From: an uncultured Collinsella sp.
GTDB taxonomy: Bacteria; Actinomycetota; Coriobacteriia; Coriobacteriales; Coriobacteriaceae
Assembly (NCBI GenBank): GCA_902470925.1
Contig: CABRIF010000050.1
Coordinates: 1 to 17,001, forward strand
Length of the DNA: 17,001 nucleotides
Direction: 5' to 3'
Position 1 is the first letter of the stretch; every line of letters starts with the position of its first letter. A program made the position numbers and the translations under genes. This document shows positions 1 to 7,544 of this stretch, one piece after another. The notes below the pieces were generated by a model. It did not search any database. It saw only the letters and a program-made list of their open reading frames with translations, and was not told the origin of the DNA.

Positions 1-39
1 ACAGGTGTCGCTATCTACAAGAATAAATGGAACGAATAA
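1..39 (+). CDS. Possible 3' end of an upstream gene (partial)
   Basis: Frame 1 is open from the window edge and ends with TAA at 37-39, reading TGVAIYKNKWNE, three bases before the ATG of the DUF2142 gene. The codons (GGT GTC GCT ATC TAC AAG) look like well-used ones. A second frame is also open to a TGA at 44-46, which would overlap that ATG as ATGA, so the frame cannot be settled from 39 bases. Either way the tight spacing suggests that the DUF2142 gene is not first in its operon. No function can be assigned. Confidence 0.3.
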   Translation, partial: TGVAIYKNKWNE

Positions 40-42
40 CAT

Positions 43-1605
43 ATGAATTCTTCTCTGCTGAATCATAATCCACTGCGGGCGCTGCGTCCGTACCTCCCCG
101 TGATAACAACAGGTGCGCTCCTGCTATCCTTGTCGCTATTTTGGTTCAACGCATGTGACAGCCGTGTGTACCTGGCTCTGGCCCTTCTCGCTACGGCGTG
201 CGGTTGCATCATTGTTTTTTTCGCTTGCAGTGACGACCTGAATGCATCTACAAGTTCAACGACCATGTTCGCAGGAGTTCTGTGTCTGCTTGCGGTTGTA
301 TACGCATTCGCCTTCCCGCCCCTTACGGTTCCAGACGAAGCCCACCATTTTTACTCCTCCTACTGGCTTGCCGACGTTATTACCGGACAAGCAGATGAGC
401 GCGGATTTGAGGTGCGGACCAGCGACTGGCAACTCTTTACCGAGCTCAACAACAACGCTGTCGATGCTCATGATTATCGCAAAATCATGAACGATTTCGA
501 GTTCCTTCAATCTGACCAGTCAACCATAACAGTTGACTACTTTCGTTATAGCCTCGGTTCCGAAAACCCTCCTGCCAAAATTGCCACAACGATCGCAATT
601 TTACTTGGCAAACTTCTTAATTTAGGAACATACCCTCTGTTCTATTTGGGCCGTCTCTTCAATGCCGCCAGCTTCATCATTTGCGCAATTGCAAGCTATC
701 GCATCATTCCCTTTGGCAAGAAAGTCATTGTGGCGCTTTCGTTGTTGCCAATGACGCTCCATCTTGCGGCCTCGTATTCATATGATGTTGGCATCATCTC
801 ACTCGGCATGCTATTTACCTCCCTAACGCTCAAGGCAATTAAGGAGAGCGGTCCGATAAGCAGATCGCTCGCTCTATCAATCATTGCCGTGGGCACGCTG
901 CTGGCGCCTTGCAAAGTGATTTACTCCACCCTTTTGCTGCTTGTGCTGTTCATCCCTTCCAATCGATTTGATTCGCATCGCAATTCGCTTCTATTTAAAG
1001 GCGGCGTTTTTATCCTGCCGCTCCTCATGGTATTTGCATTGCAAATAACCTCCATCAGCAACATAGCCTCAACAAGCCAGGCTCTGGATGTTCGAGGGGG
1101 CGAAACCGGGCACTTCTATGAGCTTTCTTATGCCTTTCAGCAGCCCCTGGCAACAATGGCCATCTTTTTCCGTAGCCTCATTGTGCAAGGCGACTTTTAC
1201 TGGAGCACCATGCTCGGCAGGAGTCTAGGATGGTTCCAGGCAAATATAGCTGTTCCGTATTTTTACTGCATTCCCTTGTTGTTTGGAATTGCATACGCAG
1301 CTCAGCGGGACAAGACGGATGACAACGTGTTGTCCAGACCCCTCCAGTTGATCATGGTGCTCATACCTATGGCATCGCTTGCAGCCTGCATGCTGTCGAT
1401 GTTCATCGGCCACACTTTCAACACTGAAGCTGTGATCCAGGGCGTTCAGGGTCGCTATATCCTTCCTGTTGTCGCCCCTCTGTTCCTAGCGTTCCGAAGC
1501 AAGCACGTCCGCATAGAACAAGATTCATTCCCAACAGTGATTACCGTGTTCTCACTCACAAATATCGTGATCTTAATGCACATCATAGCCTCGGCCATTA
1601 TGTAG
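43..1605 (+). CDS. DUF2142 family polytopic membrane protein
   Basis: A 520-residue integral membrane protein with roughly a dozen hydrophobic segments. It matches the DUF2142 pattern: after the second or third membrane helix comes PPLTVPDEAHHF (about residues 92-103), then a long loop, the helix-rich SENPPAK...LGRLFN...LLPMTLHLAASYSYD region, and near the C terminus the signature GVQGRY (467-472). Family members occur in polysaccharide and O-antigen loci; their reaction is not firmly known. The acidic pair in the first outward loop resembles GT-C type glycosyltransferases that use polyprenyl-phosphate sugars, so a transferase or polymerase role is an inference. The start ATG follows GGAA by about ten bases; there is no strong Shine-Dalgarno, consistent with translation coupled to a preceding gene. 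It ends just before a long hairpin and converges with a GT4 gene. Confidence 0.85.
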   Translation: MNSSLLNHNPLRALRPYLPVITTGALLLSLSLFWFNACDSRVYLALALLATACGCIIVFFACSDDLNASTSSTTMFAGVLCLLAVVYAFAFPPLTVPDEAHHFYSSYWLADVITGQADERGFEVRTSDWQLFTELNNNAVDAHDYRKIMNDFEFLQSDQSTITVDYFRYSLGSENPPAKIATTIAILLGKLLNLGTYPLFYLGRLFNAASFIICAIASYRIIPFGKKVIVALSLLPMTLHLAASYSYDVGIISLGMLFTSLTLKAIKESGPISRSLALSIIAVGTLLAPCKVIYSTLLLLVLFIPSNRFDSHRNSLLFKGGVFILPLLMVFALQITSISNIASTSQALDVRGGETGHFYELSYAFQQPLATMAIFFRSLIVQGDFYWSTMLGRSLGWFQANIAVPYFYCIPLLFGIAYAAQRDKTDDNVLSRPLQLIMVLIPMASLAACMLSMFIGHTFNTEAVIQGVQGRYILPVVAPLFLAFRSKHVRIEQDSFPTVITVFSLTNIVILMHIIASAIM

Positions 1606-1617
1606 CACTCACATCAT

Positions 1618-1673
1618 TGCAGTTCCGCGTTGCTGCGTACAGGGGCCCATTAGCGCAGCAACGCGGAACTGCA
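1618..1673. terminator. Long perfect hairpin between convergent genes
   Basis: Arms of 20 bases (1618-1637 and 1654-1673) are perfectly complementary and flank a 16-base loop that contains GGGCCC. It fills nearly all of the 71 bases between the DUF2142 stop and the stop of the convergent glycosyltransferase gene, the usual place for a bidirectional terminator. There is no U-tract on either strand, so it may instead act as an RNA 3'-end stabiliser or be a repeat element. Confidence 0.6.
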
Positions 1674-1676
1674 GCT

Positions 1677-2831
1677 CTAATGGGCGCTCGCGCTTTCAAG
1701 CGCCCCCAGCAAGCGCTCAACCGTTGAGGACCACGAGCGTGTACTCTCAACGCGGTGAAAGCAATGTGCACCCAAAGCTTGCAAATCGATATTTGTGCTG
1801 ATTATCCGCTTCAGCGCATCAGCAAACGAAGCAGCGCTCGCCTCAGGGACGATGAACCCATACGACTCGTCTGGCAGAAGTTCCCGGGCACCGCCCACAT
1901 CAGTAACAAGAGACGGCGTTCCGCACGCCGATGCCTCCAAAAGCGATGTTGAAAAACCTTCAGAGCGGGTCGGCAGGCAAAACAAGTCACTTTCGATGAG
2001 CAAGGCGGCGACATCTGGAGTGTTCAGCCTCCCGACCAAGTGAATCTTCTGCAAATTCGCATGCTCTATCAAGTCCCGCAGGGGCCCATCACCCGCCACG
2101 ACAAGCTGCACCCCCCTGCTCTCCAGCATGCGCATCATATCGACCAGAATTGCAATCCCCTTTTCCGGAATGAGACGACCTGTAAATGCCACCATGAGGT
2201 CATCGTCGATACCCAACTCGCTTCGAAATGACCTGCCGGATGACTGTTCGCGATACGCTTTCGCGTCGATCGAATTACTGATGACGCCCTCTGCCTGTAT
2301 GCCGAAGTGTTCAAGCCATTCAACGCTTTTTTGCGATATGCCATAGAAATCAACCGGTTGGCGGCGCAGATGAGCGGTGACCGCATCCTCATAGCGAGCA
2401 ATCAGGAAATCGATCAATGATGATCCCAGCGTCAAGTACGCAGAGCCGTGATCGAGCACCACGGCTCGAAGGCCATGGCGCTTTGCAACCCGAACACCCA
2501 GCAGAGAATGAAGGTAAAAACGGGTATTGACCAAAACACCGTCAAACGGACGTTCGTAGAGCATTTCGACAACAGCCCGGTAGTCCGCGTTGCAAACTGG
2601 AACAGGATAACGACCACCCATCAAATTGCGGCAGGGCAAACGGAAGAACTCCACACCCGAGCTGGAGGTCTCGTGTAAGCCGACACCGTGCGTATCGTTG
2701 GTCACGACAACCACCTCATGCCCCTGTCGTGCCAATTCCGTTGCCAGACTGTCAGTGAATCGCTCAACTCCTCCCATGTTTGGATAACACAGGGCTGAGA
2801 AAATGCAGACCCTCGACAACGCTCTGCCCAA
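1677..2831 (-). CDS. Glycosyltransferase family 4 (GT-B fold)
   Basis: A 384-residue retaining glycosyltransferase, expected at the cytoplasmic face of the membrane, adding a sugar from a nucleotide donor to a growing lipid-linked glycan. The N-terminal acceptor domain has the family signature YPNMGGVERF (16-25). The C-terminal donor domain starts around FTGRLIPEKG (216-225) and carries the EX7E motif EGFSTSLLE (E291, E299), followed by GTPSLVTDVGGARELL. The length is normal for GT4. The longest reading starts with TTG at 2831, immediately after AAAGG, which is too close to serve it. A second in-frame TTG at 2819 would give MSRVCIFSALCYPN, the usual short GT4 N terminus, with AAAGG twelve bases upstream, so the true start is uncertain. 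The frame is closed by a TAA just upstream and no ATG fits. Acceptor and donor are unknown. Confidence 0.9.
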   Translation of the reverse strand: MGRALSRVCIFSALCYPNMGGVERFTDSLATELARQGHEVVVVTNDTHGVGLHETSSSGVEFFRLPCRNLMGGRYPVPVCNADYRAVVEMLYERPFDGVLVNTRFYLHSLLGVRVAKRHGLRAVVLDHGSAYLTLGSSLIDFLIARYEDAVTAHLRRQPVDFYGISQKSVEWLEHFGIQAEGVISNSIDAKAYREQSSGRSFRSELGIDDDLMVAFTGRLIPEKGIAILVDMMRMLESRGVQLVVAGDGPLRDLIEHANLQKIHLVGRLNTPDVAALLIESDLFCLPTRSEGFSTSLLEASACGTPSLVTDVGGARELLPDESYGFIVPEASAASFADALKRIISTNIDLQALGAHCFHRVESTRSWSSTVERLLGALESASAH

Positions 2832-2941
2832 CCTTTACTACCGATATCATGCGAAAGATACATGGAAGTATCTTATTACATACCACGGTAGCGTATCATA
2901 GTTAAATTGCTTCGCATTACTTTGGAAGGAAACCCGCTGAC
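2832..2941. promoter_or_regulatory. Divergent intergenic region with candidate promoters
   Basis: The 110 bases separate the minus-strand GT4 gene from the plus-strand GT2 gene, so both must be initiated from here or from further away. It is AT-rich compared with the genes. A 7-base inverted repeat AAGATAC/GTATCTT (2855-2861, 2868-2874) lies in the middle, and a TATCAT at 2894-2899 could be a plus-strand -10 element, although no good -35 lies upstream. No regulator site is recognised. Confidence 0.35.
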
Positions 2942-3628
2942 GTGTCGACACTAGTCATCATTCCGGCATTTAACGAAGAGGCGTCGATTGTTTCAACCGT
3001 GACCGAGCTGCTTTCCCATCAAGGAGACTTCGATTATGTCATCGTGAACGACGGGTCGCGCGATGAAACGGCAGCCCTTTGCCGTAAGCATGGATTCAAT
3101 CTCATAGATCTTCCGGCGAACCTTGGCCTTACGGGAGCTTTTCAAACAGGCATGAAATATGCCTACCGCCGTGGCTTCGACCGGGCAATCCAATTCGACG
3201 CGGACGGCCAACATGCACCGCAATACATCGAGGCCCTCGAAGTGCGCATGGAAAAAACGGGGGCCGATGTTGTCATCGGCTCGCGCTTTGTGGATACCCC
3301 GAAGCCGCGCTCACTACGTATGGCTGGATCGAATCTGATTTCAATGCTCATCCGACTAACCACCGGCGCATCCATCAATGATCCAACATCCGGCATGAGA
3401 CTCTACAACGAGAGGGCCATCAAACTCTTCGCCACGCGCGATGACCTCACTCCTGAACCCGAAACACTCGCCTTCCTTATCAAGCGACTCGGCATGAACG
3501 TGGTAGAGGAGCAGGTTTCCATGCGCGATCGGATGGCAGGAGAAAGCTACCTCACCGCCTCAAAGGCCATTTCCTATATGGCCAATGCGTGCTCGTCGAT
3601 CCTATTCGCCCTTTGGTTCAGGAGGTAA
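2942..3628 (+). CDS. Glycosyltransferase family 2, DPM1-like (polyprenyl-phosphate sugar transferase type)
   Basis: A 228-residue GT-A enzyme. The N terminus LVIIPAFNEE (4-13) and VNDGSRDET (35-43) bind the nucleotide; DADGQH (86-91) is the DXD-type metal site; GSRF (113-116) and NDPTSGMRLYN (146-156) are typical of dolichol/polyprenyl-phosphate mannosyl- or glucosyltransferases. There are no C-terminal membrane helices, so it is the short soluble form that associates with a separate membrane partner. The start is GTG at 2942 with GGAAGGA eleven bases upstream. The stop overlaps the ribosome-binding site of the following DUF2304 gene, which argues for coupled translation. GT2 plus DUF2304 pairs are common in bacterial surface glycan loci; by family it should load a sugar from NDP onto a polyprenyl phosphate. 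The sugar is not predictable. Confidence 0.9.
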   Translation: MSTLVIIPAFNEEASIVSTVTELLSHQGDFDYVIVNDGSRDETAALCRKHGFNLIDLPANLGLTGAFQTGMKYAYRRGFDRAIQFDADGQHAPQYIEALEVRMEKTGADVVIGSRFVDTPKPRSLRMAGSNLISMLIRLTTGASINDPTSGMRLYNERAIKLFATRDDLTPEPETLAFLIKRLGMNVVEEQVSMRDRMAGESYLTASKAISYMANACSSILFALWFRR

Positions 3629-3630
3629 TC

Positions 3631-3996
3631 ATGAATGCCACCCTCCGCATCGTCCTCATAGCCGGAGCCCTCGTTGTTCTGGTATTTGTTGTCCGCAAGA
3701 TTCGGCGAGCGCAATTCGACACCCAAGACTCCCTCTTCTGGCTACTGCTAAGCCTCGGGTTGTTATTACTTTCCATCTTCCCTGGAGTCTCCTATTTCCT
3801 CTCAGGACTGCTGGGCATTCAGTCCCCCTCCAATTTCATCTTTCTTGCAATCATTGCGCTCCTGCTAGTTCGTGAATTCACACTCCAAGCACAGCTCACG
3901 CAGATTCGTCGCAAGGTGACCTCCCTTGTACAGGAAGTCGCCCTATCGACCCCGTCAAACAGCCCAACGGCTCCCGCGTCTAAGGACCAGAAATGA
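3631..3996 (+). CDS. DUF2304 family small membrane protein
   Basis: A 121-residue protein with three membrane helices: about residues 5-22, 35-52 and 67-82, followed by a charged, probably coiled tail (REFTLQAQLTQIRRKVTSLVQEV) and a polar C terminus. This layout and the FDTQDSLFWLLLSLGLLLLSIFP stretch (starting near residue 30) fit DUF2304. I chose the ATG at 3631 because GGAGG sits five bases upstream (3621-3625); an upstream ATG in the same frame at 3589 lies inside the GT2 gene and has no such site. Members are usually found directly behind DPM1-like GT2 genes and are thought to be their membrane partner, but the molecular role is not established. Its stop overlaps the next start as ATGA at 3993-3996. 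Confidence 0.88.
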   Translation: MNATLRIVLIAGALVVLVFVVRKIRRAQFDTQDSLFWLLLSLGLLLLSIFPGVSYFLSGLLGIQSPSNFIFLAIIALLLVREFTLQAQLTQIRRKVTSLVQEVALSTPSNSPTAPASKDQK

Positions 3997-5147
3997 GTCG
4001 GCAAGCGATCCGCGTCCTGCATGTAATCGGTGCCATGAACCGCGGTGGGGCGGAAACCCTCATCATGAATCTCTATCGCAACATCGACCGCGAGCGCCTT
4101 CAATTTGACTTCCTCGTGAACGAAGCCGAAGGCTCCGATTTCAATGAGGAAATACGCGAGTTGGGGGGATGTGTTTTTCAAATCCCCCGCTACAATATCG
4201 TCAACATCGGAGCATACAAGCGTGCATGCACGGCGTTCTTTTCCGAGCACCGTTACCCAATTGTGCATGGGCACATTGGGCTACCGGCCCCCATTTACCT
4301 CACCGCAGCCCACCGAAGCGGCGCGCGCTGCATAGCCCATAGTCATGCTCAAAACTACCCTCTCTCCCCACGCGAGCTTGTGTTTCGAATTGCAACGCAT
4401 CCAACTCGGCGGTGCGCCGATTACTTTCTTGCTTGTTCGGCTCAGGCCGGATGCGATCGGTTCGGAAGAAAAGTAGTGTTGTCCGAACGGTTCCACGTTC
4501 TCAAAAACGGCATCGATATCGAACAGGCGCGTTTCAACGAAAAGGATCGCATATCAATCCGTCATGAACTAGGCATAAGCCAAGATGCCCCTTTATTCGG
4601 TCATGTTGGTCGCTTGACTTATATCAAAAATCAATCTTTTCTTTTGGAGGTTTTTGCCCGCATTCTCACTGCGCTCCCAACGGCCCACCTCGTCCTCGTC
4701 GGACGAGGTGAAGATGAGGAGGCAATACGCGCGCAGGCACAGAAGCTGGGGATCGAAGGGCACGTTCAATTGCTGGGTGTTCGAGATGATGTACACGCCA
4801 TCCTCAGTGCGATAGACGTTTTTATCTTTCCTTCGCATAAAGAAGGGCTTGCCAATGCCACCATTGAAGCCCAGGCGTCAGGCGCCCGCTGTCTGCTTTC
4901 AACCGGTGTTCCAGAACTTGCTCGCGTAAGCGCCGATACGGTGTTCGCACCGCTAAACTCCGGATCTGCCGCATGGGCATCTCAGGCAGTCGATCTGCTC
5001 CATCACCCACGCGCTGACCGAGCAAGCGCGTCACTCGACGCGCGGCGCGCTGGATTCGACATCACAGATTCCGCAAAATGGCTCAGCAGCTTCTATCTAG
5101 ACTGGTGCACGCCCGCCGCAAGCACCGCCGCCATGTCCAACAAGTAA
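3993..5147 (+). CDS. Glycosyltransferase family 4 (EpsF-like)
   Basis: A 384-residue GT-B retaining glycosyltransferase acting in the cytoplasm on a lipid-linked glycan intermediate. The N terminus VLHVIGAMNRGGAETLIMNLYRNID is the EpsF/CapM-like form, with the GGAE loop at residues 18-21. CIAHSHAQN (113-121) is the conserved HSH segment of this subgroup. The donor half begins at LFGHVGRLTYIKNQ (201-214), and the EX7E motif is EGLANATIE (E284, E292). The start is the ATG that overlaps the previous stop by four bases, so it is translationally coupled to the DUF2304 gene. The gene is full length. EpsF-like enzymes in exopolysaccharide loci transfer hexoses, but the exact linkage cannot be inferred. 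Confidence 0.92.
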   Translation: MSRQAIRVLHVIGAMNRGGAETLIMNLYRNIDRERLQFDFLVNEAEGSDFNEEIRELGGCVFQIPRYNIVNIGAYKRACTAFFSEHRYPIVHGHIGLPAPIYLTAAHRSGARCIAHSHAQNYPLSPRELVFRIATHPTRRCADYFLACSAQAGCDRFGRKVVLSERFHVLKNGIDIEQARFNEKDRISIRHELGISQDAPLFGHVGRLTYIKNQSFLLEVFARILTALPTAHLVLVGRGEDEEAIRAQAQKLGIEGHVQLLGVRDDVHAILSAIDVFIFPSHKEGLANATIEAQASGARCLLSTGVPELARVSADTVFAPLNSGSAAWASQAVDLLHHPRADRASASLDARRAGFDITDSAKWLSSFYLDWCTPAASTAAMSNK

Positions 5148-5158
5148 GAAATTACGCC

Positions 5159-6277
5159 ATGACACAACCGCACAGCACTGCCCCGCAAAACAAAAAACGC
5201 AATGTAGGCATCGACCTGCTGAGAGCTATTTCGATGTTTATGATTATCATGCTCCATGTTCTCGGACAGGGCGGGGCCTTAGACGCAGCACCAATCGGCT
5301 CGGTTCGATCAACGGCATTCTGGCTCATCGAAATCGTATGTCTCTGCGGCGTCAATTGCTTTGGGGTGATCAGTGGATACGTAGGCTACAAAACTGGCCA
5401 CAGGCTCTCCAGCATCCTGAGGTTGTGGCTCGAAGTCGCCAGCATCATAGCAATCGGTAATATCGTCTCAGTTGCCTGCGGTTACCTTGACGTCAAAACC
5501 GCTATCATTCAAACACTCTTCCCAGTAACCACTCGCTACTATTGGTTTGCGTCGGCATATATCGCGCTTTTCTTTTTCATGCCCTTGATTGACGCAGCGA
5601 TTGAACGTTGCTCTCGTCAAGCATCCTTTGTAGCGCTGTTCTCCTTTTTCCTACTTGCCTCATGCTGTTCACTCCTTCCCTGGGGCGCCTCACCGTTCAG
5701 CCTAGAGGGAGGCTACAGCTTTATATGGCTTGCGTATCTGTATGTGCTCGGTGCTTACTATAGGAAGTACGGACTTCCTCGTCTTTCTAATCTCAGGCCT
5801 CTCCTCCTTTTTGGAAGCACGGCAATCGTAGTCCTGATTCTTAGAGTAGCGGCGCCCGCCGCCCTTTCGATGCACACGCCGACATGGCTTGCTGACTTAG
5901 GTCCTCGTCTAGACAACTACACATCACCGTTCATGCTGATACAGGCTGTGGCGTTGCTCTCCTTGTTCAAATCCATGAGCGTGCCGACGTTGTTGCAGCG
6001 TGTGCTCCAGCAGATTACCCCGTATATCTTCGGCGTTTACCTCATCCACACACATCAGCTCATCTTCAGTCACATCTTGCCGAGTGTTTCCATGCCGATA
6101 AGCATGCTTCCAACTCCTGCTGCACTCATACTCGCACCGTGCATCGGGCTTCTTATTTTTCTTGTCTCATTGGGGCTGAGCATTGCGAGAAAGAAGCTTA
6201 TAGAGCGCCCTGCCGTCACGGGCATGCTTGCAAAGGCAGATGCGCTCGTTAACAACCACTTTGCCGATAGGCTGTGA
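5159..6277 (+). CDS. Acyltransferase family 3 membrane protein (glycan O-acetyltransferase type)
   Basis: A 372-residue protein with about ten membrane helices that matches Acyl_transf_3. The N-terminal signature RNVGIDLLRAISMFMIIMLHV (from residue 14) contains the family's conserved Arg (R22) and His (H33), and GVISGYVGY follows in the second helix. Family members move acetyl groups from a cytoplasmic donor onto extracytoplasmic sugars. I chose the ATG at 5159, eleven bases after the stop of the GT4 gene; the reading frame extends further upstream into that gene, but the extension (MAQQLLSRLVHARRKHRR) is only the shadow of the GT4 3' end. The Shine-Dalgarno is weak (TAAGAA). The likely role is O-acetylation of the glycan assembled by the neighbouring transferases. 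Confidence 0.9.
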   Translation: MTQPHSTAPQNKKRNVGIDLLRAISMFMIIMLHVLGQGGALDAAPIGSVRSTAFWLIEIVCLCGVNCFGVISGYVGYKTGHRLSSILRLWLEVASIIAIGNIVSVACGYLDVKTAIIQTLFPVTTRYYWFASAYIALFFFMPLIDAAIERCSRQASFVALFSFFLLASCCSLLPWGASPFSLEGGYSFIWLAYLYVLGAYYRKYGLPRLSNLRPLLLFGSTAIVVLILRVAAPAALSMHTPTWLADLGPRLDNYTSPFMLIQAVALLSLFKSMSVPTLLQRVLQQITPYIFGVYLIHTHQLIFSHILPSVSMPISMLPTPAALILAPCIGLLIFLVSLGLSIARKKLIERPAVTGMLAKADALVNNHFADRL

Positions 6278-6284
6278 TACCACC

Positions 6285-7544
6285 ATGAAAAGCACTTCCA
6301 GCAGCAAAACGCTCACCGTGAAACAGAACATGGTCTGGAATATGGCGGGCTCCGCCATCGGGCTTGGGTGCCAATGGGCGATCAGTATTTTGGTCGTCCG
6401 ACTCGCCCCCGACCTCACCAGCGCAGGACTCTACTCGCTTGCCATGTCCGTGTACGGCATTTTTTCACCCATAGCCCAATTTGGTATGTACACATACCTC
6501 ATCACCGATATGAAAAACCAAAATAGCATCGGTGAGTATGTGACGCTGGCAGTCGGCACGAGTTCTGCTGCCCTCGTCCTCACATTTGGGTACGCGCTTA
6601 TGACATGCCGCCCAAATTCATGGGCAGTCATCTTCGCCTTTGCGCTCTATAAAGGAATCGCCTCGGTCATCGATATCCTGCATGCTGCAGATCAAAAGTC
6701 ACACCGCATGGACTATATTGGCATCTCCTTGGGCCTGCAAGGCGCACTCTGCCTTACGAGCTTTGCGGTTGTCTACCTCCTCACCGCAAACATCACCTAT
6801 GCTGTCACAAGCATGGCCGCATGTACGTTGCTGATCGGACTACTCTACGATCTACCGCGGACGAAGTTGCTTCATACAATCCATCTGGGCATCGGTTCGA
6901 AAAAGGCCTTCGCGATTCTGTCTGCATGCGCCCTCATCGTTCTCTCCAGCGTAGCAAGCGGCGCATTCGCTTCCCTGCCGCGCCAGATACTATCCCAGGA
7001 ACTTGGAGATAGCGCTTTGGGAATCTACGCCTCCATCGCAACCCCGGTTGCGATCATTCAAGTCGGATCAACATATATCTACAACCCGCTTATCGGGTAC
7101 TTTGCCGAAAGCTACCACGCAGGCGATCGGTATCGGTTCCAGCAACTAGTGAACATGACCGTTCTTGGCATCATCGGAATCGGTGCGATTTCGCTACTGG
7201 GCGCATCGCTCGCGGCACAACCGCTTCTCAACCTGCTCTACGGCAGTGAAGTTGCATCGCACTCATCGATCATGCTGCCGCTCATACTGAGCTCAGTGCT
7301 GCTGGGAGCAACAGGTTTTCTCAGCAACCTCCTTGTTGCAGTCCGAGCGCTACGCATCATGATTCTCGGCAGTATCGCTTCGCTCGTCGTCGTCTTTGCA
7401 TCGTCCGCCCAGCTCATCTCATTGTTTGGAATGAACGGTGCGACGTTTGCGCTTATCGCAGGCTGCACAGCTTCTACCTGCATCAGCTGCGCCGGTATCT
7501 TCATGCAAACTCACGCCCGATTCAGTCGTAATCATCACGAGTGA
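6285..7544 (+). CDS. Wzx-type polysaccharide flippase (MATE/MOP superfamily)
   Basis: A 420-residue polytopic protein with about twelve to fourteen membrane helices. The opening VKQNMVWNMAGSAIGLGCQWAISILVVRL, followed by AGLYSLAMSVYGIFSPIAQFGM, is typical of lipid-linked oligosaccharide flippases (Polysacc_synt/Wzx). The expected role is to move undecaprenyl-diphosphate-linked repeat units from the cytoplasmic to the outer face of the membrane. The start is ATG 6285, seven bases after the acyltransferase stop; an in-frame ATG at 6228 lies inside that gene and was rejected. The last gene of the plus-strand cluster, it ends by overlapping the 3' end of the convergent GT4 gene by ten bases, with no room for a terminator. 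No Wzy polymerase follows. Confidence 0.88.
   Translation: MKSTSSSKTLTVKQNMVWNMAGSAIGLGCQWAISILVVRLAPDLTSAGLYSLAMSVYGIFSPIAQFGMYTYLITDMKNQNSIGEYVTLAVGTSSAALVLTFGYALMTCRPNSWAVIFAFALYKGIASVIDILHAADQKSHRMDYIGISLGLQGALCLTSFAVVYLLTANITYAVTSMAACTLLIGLLYDLPRTKLLHTIHLGIGSKKAFAILSACALIVLSSVASGAFASLPRQILSQELGDSALGIYASIATPVAIIQVGSTYIYNPLIGYFAESYHAGDRYRFQQLVNMTVLGIIGIGAISLLGASLAAQPLLNLLYGSEVASHSSIMLPLILSSVLLGATGFLSNLLVAVRALRIMILGSIASLVVVFASSAQLISLFGMNGATFALIAGCTASTCISCAGIFMQTHARFSRNHHE

Noticed and set aside
2855..2874. AAGATAC/GTATCTT hairpin as a terminator
   Set aside because: It lies between divergent genes, upstream of both, so termination is not expected; the stem is short and there is no T-run.
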